Of a stretch of DNA of 12,410 nt, positions 6,423 to 12,410 are shown one piece after another (the first letter of the stretch is position 1; each line of letters starts with the position of its first letter). Source of the stretch: RGIG1668 sp045124495. GTDB taxonomy: Bacteria; Bacillota; Clostridia; Lachnospirales; Lachnospiraceae. The stretch spans positions 1 to 12,410 of the forward strand of contig JBGVLX010000002.1 in NCBI GenBank assembly GCA_045124495.1, in the 5' to 3' direction. The position numbers were made by a program, and so were the translations under genes. A model generated the notes under the pieces. The model did not search any database, had not been told where the DNA came from, and worked only from the letters and a program-made list of their open reading frames with translations.

Positions 6423-8174
6423 ATGTATATTGAAAAAGTAAACAGTCCAAAAGACATAAAAAGTTTTAACATAGAAGAATTAAAGGTACTTGCTGGTGAA
6501 ATCAGGGAGGCATTATTAAAGAAATTAAGTGTAAAAGGTGGGCATTTCGGACCTAATTTCGGTTTCGTAGAGGCTACCATAGCCCTTCATTATGTATTTG
6601 ATTCTCCAAAAGATAAGATAGTGTATGATGTATCTCATCAAAGCTATACCCACAAGATGCTGACGGGAAGAAAGGATGCTTTTCTTTATCCAGAGCATTA
6701 TTATGACGTATCCGGTTATACCAATCCGGAAGAAAGTGAACATGATTTCTTTAATATTGGACATACTTCTACGGCAGTAAGTTTAGCCTGTGGTCTTGCA
6801 AAAGCAAGAGATTTAAAGGGGGATAAGGAAAACATCATCGCAGTGGTGGGAGATGGTTCTTTAAGCGGTGGAGAAGCCTTAGAAGGCATTGACTTTGCTT
6901 CTGAACTTGAAAGTAACTTTATCATCATTGTAAATGATAATGATATGTCCATTGCAGAAAATCATGGAGGGCTTTATCATAATTTAAGACAGCTTAGAGA
7001 AAGTAAGGGAAGTACTCCTTGTAATCTTTTTAAAGCAATGAACCTTGATTATCTTTATGTGGACGAGGGCAATGACATTGCGATTTTAATTCATGCCTTC
7101 GAACAGGTAAAAGACAGTGAAAAGCCAATGGTTGTCCACATAAATACGGAGAAGGGAAAAGGTTATAAACTGGCGGAGGAACAGAAGGAAAACTGGCACT
7201 GGTGTATGCCTTTTGATGCGAAAACAGGAAAATCCACCATTACCTCGGAAGGGGAGGATTATAGTACATTGACCTGTGACTTCCTTATGGATAAAATGAA
7301 AAAGGATAAAAGGGTGGTTACCATGGTGGCGGCAGTCCCTACCAATATTGGTTTTACAGAGGAAAAAAGAAAAGAAGCGGGAAAACAGTTTATCGATGTG
7401 GGAATTGCAGAGGAACATGCCATCGCCATGGCTTCCGGTATTGCTGCCAATGGAGGAAAACCTGTATTTGCCACTCATTCCAGTTTCCTTCAAAGAACCT
7501 ATGATCAATTGTCCCAGGATTTATGTGTAAATCAAAATCCTGCTACGATTTTGGTAAATACCGCTTCTGTTTATGGTATGAACGACGTGACGCATCTTGG
7601 AATTTATGATATACCAATGATTTCCAACATACCTAATATGGTATATCTTGCCCCAACCTGTAAGGAAGAATATTTTGCCATGCTTGACTGGAGTATTGAG
7701 CAGAATCAATATCCGGTAGCTATTCGAATTCCTTGTAATGGTGTGATTTCATCCAGCCGTGAAATACCAAAAGATTATGGAACTTTGAATCAGTATGAAA
7801 CAGTTCAAAAAGGAAGTGAAATCGCTGTTCTTGCCTTGGGAGATTTCTTCCAGATTGGAGAAGCTGTGGTAAAGGCTATAGAAGAAAAGACAGGGAAAAA
7901 GGCAACCTTAATCAATCCGAGATATATTACAGGATTGGATAAAGAATTGCTGGAGGAATTAAAGAAAGACCATACCAAGATCATTACTTTGGAAGACGGT
8001 ATTCTGGATGGTGGTTTTGGTGAAAAAATCGCAAGATTTTATGGACCTAGTGATATGAAGGTGTATAACTACGGTTTAAAGAAAGAATTTATTGACCGTT
8101 ATGTGGTGGAAGAGGTATTAAAGGAAAATCGTATCACAGTGGAACAGATGTTAGAGGATATTTTTTCGGTATAG
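6423..8174 (+). CDS. Transketolase-superfamily enzyme related to 1-deoxy-D-xylulose-5-phosphate synthase
   Basis: 583 residues, about 40 shorter than typical DXS but with the same three-domain order. The thiamine diphosphate site is clear: GGHFGPNFG (39-47, His41), VYDVSHQSYTHKMLTGR (67-83), GDG (143-145) followed by NDN (171-173), and VGIAEEHA (326-333) with Glu330 as the expected catalytic glutamate of the second domain. FLQRTYDQ (355-362) and THLG (390-393) also match DXS. With a constant offset of 40 to E. coli DXS, however, Tyr392, Arg420, Asp427 and Arg478 become His352, Thr380, Asn387 and Cys438. Arg420 and Arg478 hold the phosphate of glyceraldehyde 3-phosphate in DXS. The acceptor may therefore differ, and this may be a paralogue, not the housekeeping isoprenoid enzyme. 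No pathway partner lies beside it. GGAGG around 6410 supports ATG 6423. Confidence 0.8.
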   Translation: MYIEKVNSPKDIKSFNIEELKVLAGEIREALLKKLSVKGGHFGPNFGFVEATIALHYVFDSPKDKIVYDVSHQSYTHKMLTGRKDAFLYPEHYYDVSGYTNPEESEHDFFNIGHTSTAVSLACGLAKARDLKGDKENIIAVVGDGSLSGGEALEGIDFASELESNFIIIVNDNDMSIAENHGGLYHNLRQLRESKGSTPCNLFKAMNLDYLYVDEGNDIAILIHAFEQVKDSEKPMVVHINTEKGKGYKLAEEQKENWHWCMPFDAKTGKSTITSEGEDYSTLTCDFLMDKMKKDKRVVTMVAAVPTNIGFTEEKRKEAGKQFIDVGIAEEHAIAMASGIAANGGKPVFATHSSFLQRTYDQLSQDLCVNQNPATILVNTASVYGMNDVTHLGIYDIPMISNIPNMVYLAPTCKEEYFAMLDWSIEQNQYPVAIRIPCNGVISSSREIPKDYGTLNQYETVQKGSEIAVLALGDFFQIGEAVVKAIEEKTGKKATLINPRYITGLDKELLEELKKDHTKIITLEDGILDGGFGEKIARFYGPSDMKVYNYGLKKEFIDRYVVEEVLKENRITVEQMLEDIFSV

Positions 8175-8297
8175 ATGAAAAGTGTAAAAAATAATGATGC
8201 CGTTTTGATGCATTGAATAGATATGGTAAATACGATGAATATGTCAAATGATGTGGAGGTTAGGGTACAGTTTTTTTAGAATTATTTAAAATACCTC

Positions 8298-8328
8298 TTG
8301 ACTCTGACGTTGCGTCATAGTTTATGCT
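8298..8328 (+). promoter_or_regulatory. MerR-type promoter with 19-bp spacer and internal dyad
   Basis: TTGACT (8298-8303) and TATGCT (8323-8328) are separated by 19 bp, the overlong spacing typical of promoters twisted open by MerR-family activators. The spacer contains the imperfect dyad CTCTGACG-TTG-CGTCATAG (8302-8320; arms match at 7 of 8 positions), the expected operator. It lies just before the regulator gene, so the regulator probably controls itself. Confidence 0.8.
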
Positions 8329-8358
8329 ATGATTACACGAGAAGGAGGAAGGAACAGC

Positions 8359-9084
8359 ATGACAGTAAATGAAGTGAGTAAATTAACAGGAGTGAGTATA
8401 CGCACCCTGCATTATTATGACCAGATTGGATTATTACAGCCAACAGGGATTACAGAATCCGGATACAGACAGTATGACGATACTGCACTAGAACGGTTAC
8501 AACAGATTTTATTGTTTCGTGAACTGGAATTTCCACTAAAAGAAATCAAGAAGATTCTTGATAGTGATGGGTTTGACCGAAAAAAAGCATTGGAACAGCA
8601 AATTGAGTTGTTAACACTTAAAAAAGAACATTTGGAAAACTTAATCACATTTGCTCGTGAAATAAAACGAACAGGAGTAAGGACAATGGATTTTAAAGTA
8701 TTTGACAAAAGTAAAATGGATGAATATGCAAAAAAAGCAAAGGAACAATGGGGTGATACAGAAGCTTATAAGGAATTTGAACAAAAGAGCAAAGACCGCA
8801 GTGAATCAGATATGAAACATATTACGAAAGGTCTTATGCAGGTGTTTGCTGAATTTGGGGAAATGATGGATAAGAAAGCAGATGACGAACTGGTGCAAGG
8901 TTTGGTAAAGAAACTTCAAGATTATATTTCCACACATTTTTATCAGTGTACACCGGAAATTTTACGAGGCCTTGGAAAAATGTATGCCGGAGGCGGAGAA
9001 TTTACAGAGAATATCGATGCGGTAGGTGGAGAAGGATGTGCAAAGTTTGCAGCAGATGCAATTGAAATATATTGCAGTAAATAA
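8359..9084 (+). CDS. MerR family regulator with TipAS drug-binding domain
   Basis: 241 residues from ATG 8359, which has AAGGAGG at 8342-8348. An earlier in-frame ATG at 8329 touches the -10 box and cannot be the start if that promoter is used. The N-terminal MerR domain shows TVNEVSKLTGVSIRTLHYYD (2-21), then IGLLQP and the second helical part RQYDDTALERLQQILLFRELEFPLKEIKKIL (37-67). A coiled-coil linker (about 75-105) leads to a C-terminal TipAS domain (about 110-241) with the typical YAKKAKEQWGDTEAY element (123-137). TipAL-type proteins (TipAL, Mta) sense antibiotics or other small molecules and activate transporter genes and their own promoter. A strong internal ribosome binding site precedes Met110. 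The nearest downstream target could be the ABC exporter, but its leader lacks a clear copy of the operator. Confidence 0.9.
   Translation: MTVNEVSKLTGVSIRTLHYYDQIGLLQPTGITESGYRQYDDTALERLQQILLFRELEFPLKEIKKILDSDGFDRKKALEQQIELLTLKKEHLENLITFAREIKRTGVRTMDFKVFDKSKMDEYAKKAKEQWGDTEAYKEFEQKSKDRSESDMKHITKGLMQVFAEFGEMMDKKADDELVQGLVKKLQDYISTHFYQCTPEILRGLGKMYAGGGEFTENIDAVGGEGCAKFAADAIEIYCSK
8673..8688 (+). promoter_or_regulatory. Internal ribosome binding site and start for a TipAS-only isoform
   Basis: AGGAG (8673-8677) lies 8 bases before an in-frame ATG (8686-8688), codon 110 of the MerR/TipAS gene, exactly at the junction between the coiled coil and the drug-binding domain. Initiation there would give a 132-residue TipAS domain ending at 9084. 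In Streptomyces the tipA gene makes TipAL and the shorter TipAS from two in-frame starts, so the arrangement has precedent. Use of the site is inferred. Confidence 0.55.
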
Positions 9085-9221
9085 GGATGATTTGGGAAGG
9101 CAGAGATTTTGTACTCATTTTTAGATAATTGAAATAATTCCAAGTTGCAAGGGTTAAATTCGAAGATTCGTGAAACGGTTTTAGACCATGTGTTGTGGTA
9201 TGTATCATTTGGGATTAAAAT
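9085..9221 (+). other. Non-coding stretch downstream of the MerR gene
   Basis: No convincing gene or terminator is seen. One frame is open without a start codon from about 9130 to TAA at 9230 and reads LQGLNSKIRETVLDHVLWYV in its middle; it was not recognised and may be a gene remnant or chance. Two very short ORFs were also judged to be chance. Confidence 0.3.
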
Positions 9222-9280
9222 AAAACTTTAAGAAAACTTTATATTTTTCCTAAAGAAACTAAAAAAATATCCGTTATAAT
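9222..9280 (+). promoter_or_regulatory. Activator-type promoter of the ABC exporter operon
   Basis: Two identical 9-mers AAAACTTTA (9222-9230 and 9233-9241) stand 11 bp apart, one DNA turn, the layout of binding sites for OmpR/PhoB-family response regulators. A perfect TATAAT (9275-9280) follows, but 17 bp upstream of it there is no TTGACA-like box, as expected for a promoter that needs an activator. No two-component system is in the window, so the regulator would be elsewhere. A transcript from here would have a ~180-base leader before the ATPase gene. Confidence 0.5.
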
Positions 9281-9306
9281 AAAACAGATGTAAGAAATGA
9301 ACTGAG

Positions 9307-9396
9307 ATGATTCAGGGTATTAAGCGTAGAAAGGTGGTTATGAAAGTTTACTTGCTAATATACATTTTTCTATGCTTAAAATGGCAACTGACATAG
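9307..9396 (+). CDS. Possible small leader ORF in front of the ABC exporter
   Basis: ATG 9307 to TAG 9394-9396 gives 29 codons. An inner start at 9340, preceded by AAAGGTGG (9330-9337, short spacing), would give the 18-residue hydrophobic peptide MKVYLLIYIFLCLKWQLT. Its coding sequence lies mostly within the inverted repeat 9320-9379, so its translation could affect folding of the leader. The peptide was not recognised. Chance cannot be excluded for an ORF this short. Confidence 0.25.
   Translation: MIQGIKRRKVVMKVYLLIYIFLCLKWQLT
9320..9379 (+). repeat. Inverted repeat in the ABC exporter leader
   Basis: Arms TTAAGCGTAGAAA (9320-9332) and TTTCTATGCTTAA (9367-9379) are complementary at 12 of 13 positions, the exception being a G-U pair possible in RNA, with a 34-base loop. 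In RNA this would make a stable long-range stem in the leader. A smaller CCAC-GTAA-GTGG hairpin (9431-9442) follows closer to the ATPase start. It could be an RNA control element or a protein-binding site. No known riboswitch class was recognised. Confidence 0.55.
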
Positions 9397-9419
9397 CTTG
9401 TAACAGGTGACACATAAAC

Positions 9420-9476
9420 ATGATACTTAACCACGTAAGTGGAGGTTTAATAACCGAAGGAGAAGAAAAATGTTAA
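9420..9476 (+). CDS. Possible 18-codon upstream ORF overlapping the ATPase start
   Basis: ATG 9420, with AGGTG about ten bases upstream, opens an 18-residue frame (MILNHVSGGLITEGEEKC) whose TAA at 9474-9476 overlaps the ATPase start codon region at 9470. Ribosomes ending there could couple to the exporter gene. The peptide was not recognised and chance is a real alternative. Confidence 0.2.
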   Translation: MILNHVSGGLITEGEEKC

Positions 9477-10192
9477 CAATCAAAAATCTTACAAAAACAT
9501 ATAAAGGTGGGAAAACCGCTGTAAAAGATTTAAGTCTTTCTGTAAAGCCGGGAGATATTTATGGCTTTATTGGACATAATGGGGCTGGGAAAACCTCTAC
9601 GATCAAATGTGTTGTGGGGATACAGGATTTTGAAGAGGGTGAAATTACCATTGATGGAGTATCCATAAAAGAAAATCCGATGTATTGTAAGGAAAATATG
9701 GCTTATATTCCGGATAATCCGGATCTTTACGAATATTTAACGGGAATTCAATATTTAAATTTTGTAGCGGATATCTTTCGGCTTTCCAAAAAAGACCGGG
9801 AAGAACGTATAAAGAAGGAGGCAGAGGCCTTTGAGATTACGGCAGCTTTGGGAGACTTGATATCTTCTTATTCTCATGGTATGAAACAAAAACTGGCGAT
9901 TATCGGGGCGTTGATACATAGACCGAAACTTCTGATATTAGATGAGCCCTTTGTAGGACTAGATCCTAAGGCGACTCTTGTGTTAAAAAACAGGATGCAT
10001 GCTATGTGTGAAGAGGGAACTGCCATCTTCTTTTCTACCCATGTACTAGATGTGGCAGAAAAGCTTTGTAATAAAGTTGCCATTATCAAAGGTGGAGAAC
10101 TGATTGCTGCAGGAGATACCAAAGAATTAGTGCAGGGAGAATCCTTAGAATCCGTATTTATGGAGGTGGTTGGTAATGTTAAGACAGATTAG
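9470..10192 (+). CDS. ABC transporter ATP-binding protein
   Basis: 240 residues, a complete nucleotide-binding subunit. Walker A is GHNGAGKT (35-42), the signature motif is the variant YSHGMKQK (134-141, in place of LSGGQ), Walker B is LLILDEP (154-160) and the switch histidine is His191 in FSTHVLD. The Q-loop region reads AYIPDNPDLYEYLT (78-91), with Asp where Gln is usual; this PDxPxLYEYLT form is common in one exporter subfamily of Firmicutes (EcsA-like). It energises the membrane protein encoded next. GAAGGAG upstream supports ATG 9470. Its 3' end overlaps the permease gene by 17 bases from that gene's preferred start. The substrate is unknown; lipid, peptide or drug export is usual for this type. 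Confidence 0.93.
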   Translation: MLTIKNLTKTYKGGKTAVKDLSLSVKPGDIYGFIGHNGAGKTSTIKCVVGIQDFEEGEITIDGVSIKENPMYCKENMAYIPDNPDLYEYLTGIQYLNFVADIFRLSKKDREERIKKEAEAFEITAALGDLISSYSHGMKQKLAIIGALIHRPKLLILDEPFVGLDPKATLVLKNRMHAMCEEGTAIFFSTHVLDVAEKLCNKVAIIKGGELIAAGDTKELVQGESLESVFMEVVGNVKTD

Positions 10193-11759
10193 GTTATTGT
10201 TAGGATGCCAGCTTATCAATCTGTTTGGACTGAATGAAGTGCGCCACACCAAAGATAAAAAGAAAAAGGCAAGATTTATAGGGCTTCTTCCTGTATGGAT
10301 TCTTCTAGGGGGAATGCTGGTATCTTATGTGGGAGGACTTTCTTACCTTTTTGTCCGGATGGAGATGGAACAGGCGGTGCCGGAAGTTCTATTTGCCGCT
10401 ACAAGCATGATTATCTTATTTTTCTCCTTTTTTAAAGCGGGAAATGTGATTTTTCAGATGAATTCCTATGAAGTTTTAATTACCTTTCCGGTCAGTAAGG
10501 CAGCAATTGTAATTAGTCGGTTTCTTAGTATGTATGTGACCAATCTTTTGCTAAGTTTTTTGGTAATGCTTCCAGGAACCATTGTTTATGGAATTTTTGT
10601 GAAACCACAATGGAGTTTTTATCTTTATAGTATCATAGGAACCATATTTCTTCCTTTGATTCCGCTGTCCATTGCTACCATATTAGGGGCGGGAATTATG
10701 GCAATCAGCTCCCGTATGAGAAACAAGAGTCTGGTTCAGGCGTTTTTAATGATAGCTCTTACTATGGTTGTGTTAGTAGGTGGAATGAATGTTTCCAATG
10801 TACCGGAGCAGGTAAACGAAGAAGCAGTAAAGGAAATGCTTTTTTCAGTGGAAGAAGGGATAAGAAAATCCTATCCACCGGCCACATGGTTTGCGGATGC
10901 AGCAAATTCAGGAGAAATTTTTGGTTTTTCAATTTTGGTGATAGTATCCTTACTTGTTTTCGGTTTCCTTATATTGGTGCTACAAAAATATTTCTTTGAA
11001 GTTTGCAGTGCCTTGCGGGAACATAGTGCGAAACATAATTATAAAATGGGAAGTCTTTCTACCGGTTCTCCCGTAAAGGCGTTGTGGAAAAAGGAAGTGA
11101 AACGGTATTTTTCTTCTAGTGTCTATGTTGGAAATACTATGATAGGATATCTTTTAATGGTAGCGCTAAGTGTAGTGATTTTTGTGATGGGAATAGAAAA
11201 AATAGAAGAAGCCATTCACTTTTCCGGTATCGTTAAAAAAGTGTTTCCTTTTTTACTTGGAGGTATGGCAGCTATTATGCCAACCACTGCTTGTGCAGTA
11301 TCCATGGAGGGAAAGCAATGGTGGATTGCCCAAACGTTACCAATACCAAGTAAGGATATCTGGAATAGCAAGGTTTTGTTAAATCTTACCATTGCTTTGC
11401 CATGTTATCTGATTGCCCTGGTATTTGCCTTTCTTTCGGTAAGGCCGGCGTTTACGGAAGGGATTTTTCTTGTTGTACTTCCAATGCTATATATTATTTT
11501 TACAGCAGTGGCAGGAGTCACTGTAAATCTTTCCATGCCGGTGTTTGATTGGGAAAATGAGGTCAATGTGGTAAAGCAGAGTGCTTCCGTGCTGGTTACC
11601 ATGCTGGTTGGGCTCGTTAGCGTGGTGGTACCAGCTGTATTTCTGATTTTATGCAAGGATGGCGGGGAATATCTGGTGTATACCATTACTTCATTGGTGT
11701 TAGTGGTTCTTACTGGAATTTTGTATAGTAGAAACAATAGAAAAACGGTAATTTTGTAG
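10176..11759 (+). CDS. ABC exporter permease, ABC_tran_2-type (putative)
   Basis: 527 residues from ATG 10176, chosen because GGAGGTGG (10162-10169) sits 6 bases upstream; a TTG two codons earlier is less likely. About 12 hydrophobic segments are spread over the whole length in two groups, separated by a soluble stretch rich in charged residues (about 206-245) and a second one (about 276-310). The N-terminal part with LFGLNEVRHTKDKKKKARF and then MNSYEVLITFPVSKAAIVISRFLSMY resembles the putative ABC exporter family PF16949 (ABC_tran_2). A basic loop before the first helix fits the positive-inside rule. The large size suggests that one polypeptide may form both halves of the pore, with two copies of the ATPase. 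No substrate clue is visible. Confidence 0.85.
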   Translation: MLRQIRLLLGCQLINLFGLNEVRHTKDKKKKARFIGLLPVWILLGGMLVSYVGGLSYLFVRMEMEQAVPEVLFAATSMIILFFSFFKAGNVIFQMNSYEVLITFPVSKAAIVISRFLSMYVTNLLLSFLVMLPGTIVYGIFVKPQWSFYLYSIIGTIFLPLIPLSIATILGAGIMAISSRMRNKSLVQAFLMIALTMVVLVGGMNVSNVPEQVNEEAVKEMLFSVEEGIRKSYPPATWFADAANSGEIFGFSILVIVSLLVFGFLILVLQKYFFEVCSALREHSAKHNYKMGSLSTGSPVKALWKKEVKRYFSSSVYVGNTMIGYLLMVALSVVIFVMGIEKIEEAIHFSGIVKKVFPFLLGGMAAIMPTTACAVSMEGKQWWIAQTLPIPSKDIWNSKVLLNLTIALPCYLIALVFAFLSVRPAFTEGIFLVVLPMLYIIFTAVAGVTVNLSMPVFDWENEVNVVKQSASVLVTMLVGLVSVVVPAVFLILCKDGGEYLVYTITSLVLVVLTGILYSRNNRKTVIL

Positions 11760-11790
11760 AAAATTATTTTTTAAATTATGTAGGTTAATA

Positions 11791-11830
11791 GGTCATGTTT
11801 TTCATATTTGATGGAAAAACATGGCCTTTT
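11791..11830 (+). terminator. Rho-independent terminator of the ABC exporter operon
   Basis: Stem GGTCATGTTTTTC (11791-11803) / GAAAAACATGGCC (11814-11826): 13 pairs including one G-U, 10-base loop, followed at once by TTTT. It begins 31 bases after the permease stop. The minus-strand reading lacks a U tract, so it serves the plus-strand operon. Confidence 0.8.
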
Positions 11831-11885
11831 GACCTTATGCTCAACAAAACCAATCCTCAATGATTCACGAAATATCTTGCCTAAT

Positions 11886-12410
11886 TTATGAATCAAATTC
11901 ATGTTCCATTACATATTGGATGAATGCATGAAAATGTCTGGAAATCCATTTGTTACGATGATAAATTAACTGTTTCCAGATATCTACTTCAAAGTCTGCA
12001 ACATCGAGATACACAAGTTTTCCTTGGGATACCATCTTGTTGGTTACAAAATCCGGTAAAAAGGAAATGCTTTTTCCGTGTTCTAAAGCAGATGTGATAA
12101 TGTCGGTACGCCCAATTTCCAGTACCGGTTGGAGTTCATAGGACATTTTTGCAAGTGCTTCGTCAAAAAGACGACGGTAACCGACTTTTTTCTCAGTAAG
12201 AATAAATGGATATTCTATAATATCTTCAATGCGAAGTTTTTTTTTGTCCGCTAGCGGGGAAGCAGCCCCAGTTACGAAGTGGGTGGAAATCCGTTCTTCT
12301 TTGGCAATAATGTAATCCTGATGATAAATATGATTGTCCAAAGTAAAAATAATATCTGCTTCATTGTGATTGAGAATGCGAAACATATCATCCGTATCGG
12401 CGGAGGAAAA
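11886..12410 (-). CDS. LysR family transcriptional regulator, effector-binding part (5' end outside window)
   Basis: The minus-strand frame is open from the window edge to the stop at 11886, giving the last 174 residues; the internal Met at 12386 is not the true start. The sequence matches the second half of a LysR substrate-binding (periplasmic-binding-like) domain: a DMFRILNHNEADIIFTLD segment, a HFVTGAASPLADKKKL strand-loop, EYPFILTEKKVGYRRLFDEAL, and TSALEHGKSISFLPDFVTN, the common G-x-G-[IV]-x-x-[LF]-P element in variant form. LysR proteins are ~300 residues with an N-terminal helix-turn-helix, which would lie beyond the window. The target, usually a divergently transcribed neighbour, is also outside. 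It converges on the ABC operon and is unlikely to be coupled to it. Confidence 0.88.
   Translation of the reverse strand, partial: FSSADTDDMFRILNHNEADIIFTLDNHIYHQDYIIAKEERISTHFVTGAASPLADKKKLRIEDIIEYPFILTEKKVGYRRLFDEALAKMSYELQPVLEIGRTDIITSALEHGKSISFLPDFVTNKMVSQGKLVYLDVADFEVDIWKQLIYHRNKWISRHFHAFIQYVMEHEFDS

Noticed and set aside
7086..7508. 140-codon minus-strand ORF inside the DXS-like gene
   Set aside because: It lies wholly antisense to a conserved enzyme frame, with no ribosome binding site or family similarity seen.
8175..8290. Short ORFs between the DXS-like gene and the MerR promoter, such as a 14-codon frame starting near 8235
   Set aside because: Very short, no ribosome binding site and no recognisable similarity; no remnant pattern like those elsewhere in the window.
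11838..11896. TGATTCA / TGAATCA inverted repeat at the end of the LysR gene
   Set aside because: Arms of 7 bp with a 21-base loop and no U tract on either side; it is not convincing as a terminator and is likely chance.
1..12410. CRISPR arrays, tRNA genes, insertion sequences or prophage genes
   Set aside because: No regularly spaced repeats, tRNA-like cloverleaf segments, transposase or integrase motifs were recognised on either strand, even though the mixed content made mobile elements plausible.

Overview
The window looks like part of a low-GC Firmicutes chromosome, most likely a clostridial gut-type bacterium close to Lachnospiraceae. The reasons are the AT-rich sequence, strong AGGAG-type ribosome binding sites, consensus sigma-A promoters, and families common in that group: an AAA-ATPase with a DUF1703-type nuclease tail, SdpI, a TipAS-type MerR regulator and the ABC_tran_2 exporter. 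The taxon is an inference from style; no marker gene is present.

Layout. 1-1212 (+): the end of a MATE efflux pump, then an AAC(3)-family N-acetyltransferase, closely spaced and probably co-transcribed. 1286-2928 (-): a two-gene AbiE type IV toxin-antitoxin operon with a perfect consensus promoter, a palindrome in its leader and a terminator-like hairpin at its end. 2952-3077 (-): a 41-codon fragment resembling a histidinol dehydrogenase C-terminus. 3135-4838 (-): a 567-residue AAA-ATPase/PD-(D/E)XK protein. 5036-5215 (+): a HAD-hydrolase remnant with in-frame stops. 5212-6254 (+): an ArsR-SdpI pair with its own consensus promoter. 6255-6380 (+): a remnant of a YhfC-type intramembrane protease. 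6423-8174 (+): a transketolase-like enzyme related to 1-deoxyxylulose-5-phosphate synthase (DXS) but lacking several DXS substrate-site residues. 8298-9084 (+): a MerR/TipAS regulator with a typical 19-bp-spacer promoter and a likely internal start that would release the drug-binding domain alone. 9222-11830 (+): a two-gene ABC exporter behind a long leader carrying direct repeats, an inverted repeat and small ORFs, ending in a terminator. 11886-12410 (-): the effector-binding half of a LysR regulator, cut by the window end.

Taken together this is an accessory region. It mixes drug and toxin handling (MATE, AAC(3), SdpI, TipAS regulator, ABC exporter) with phage defence or selfish modules (AbiE, AAA/nuclease) and at least three decayed gene pieces, which suggests repeated insertion and deletion. 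No tRNA, rRNA, CRISPR array, insertion sequence or transposase was seen. The observations most worth testing are the DXS-like enzyme with an altered phosphate site, the internal TipAS start, and the exporter leader.
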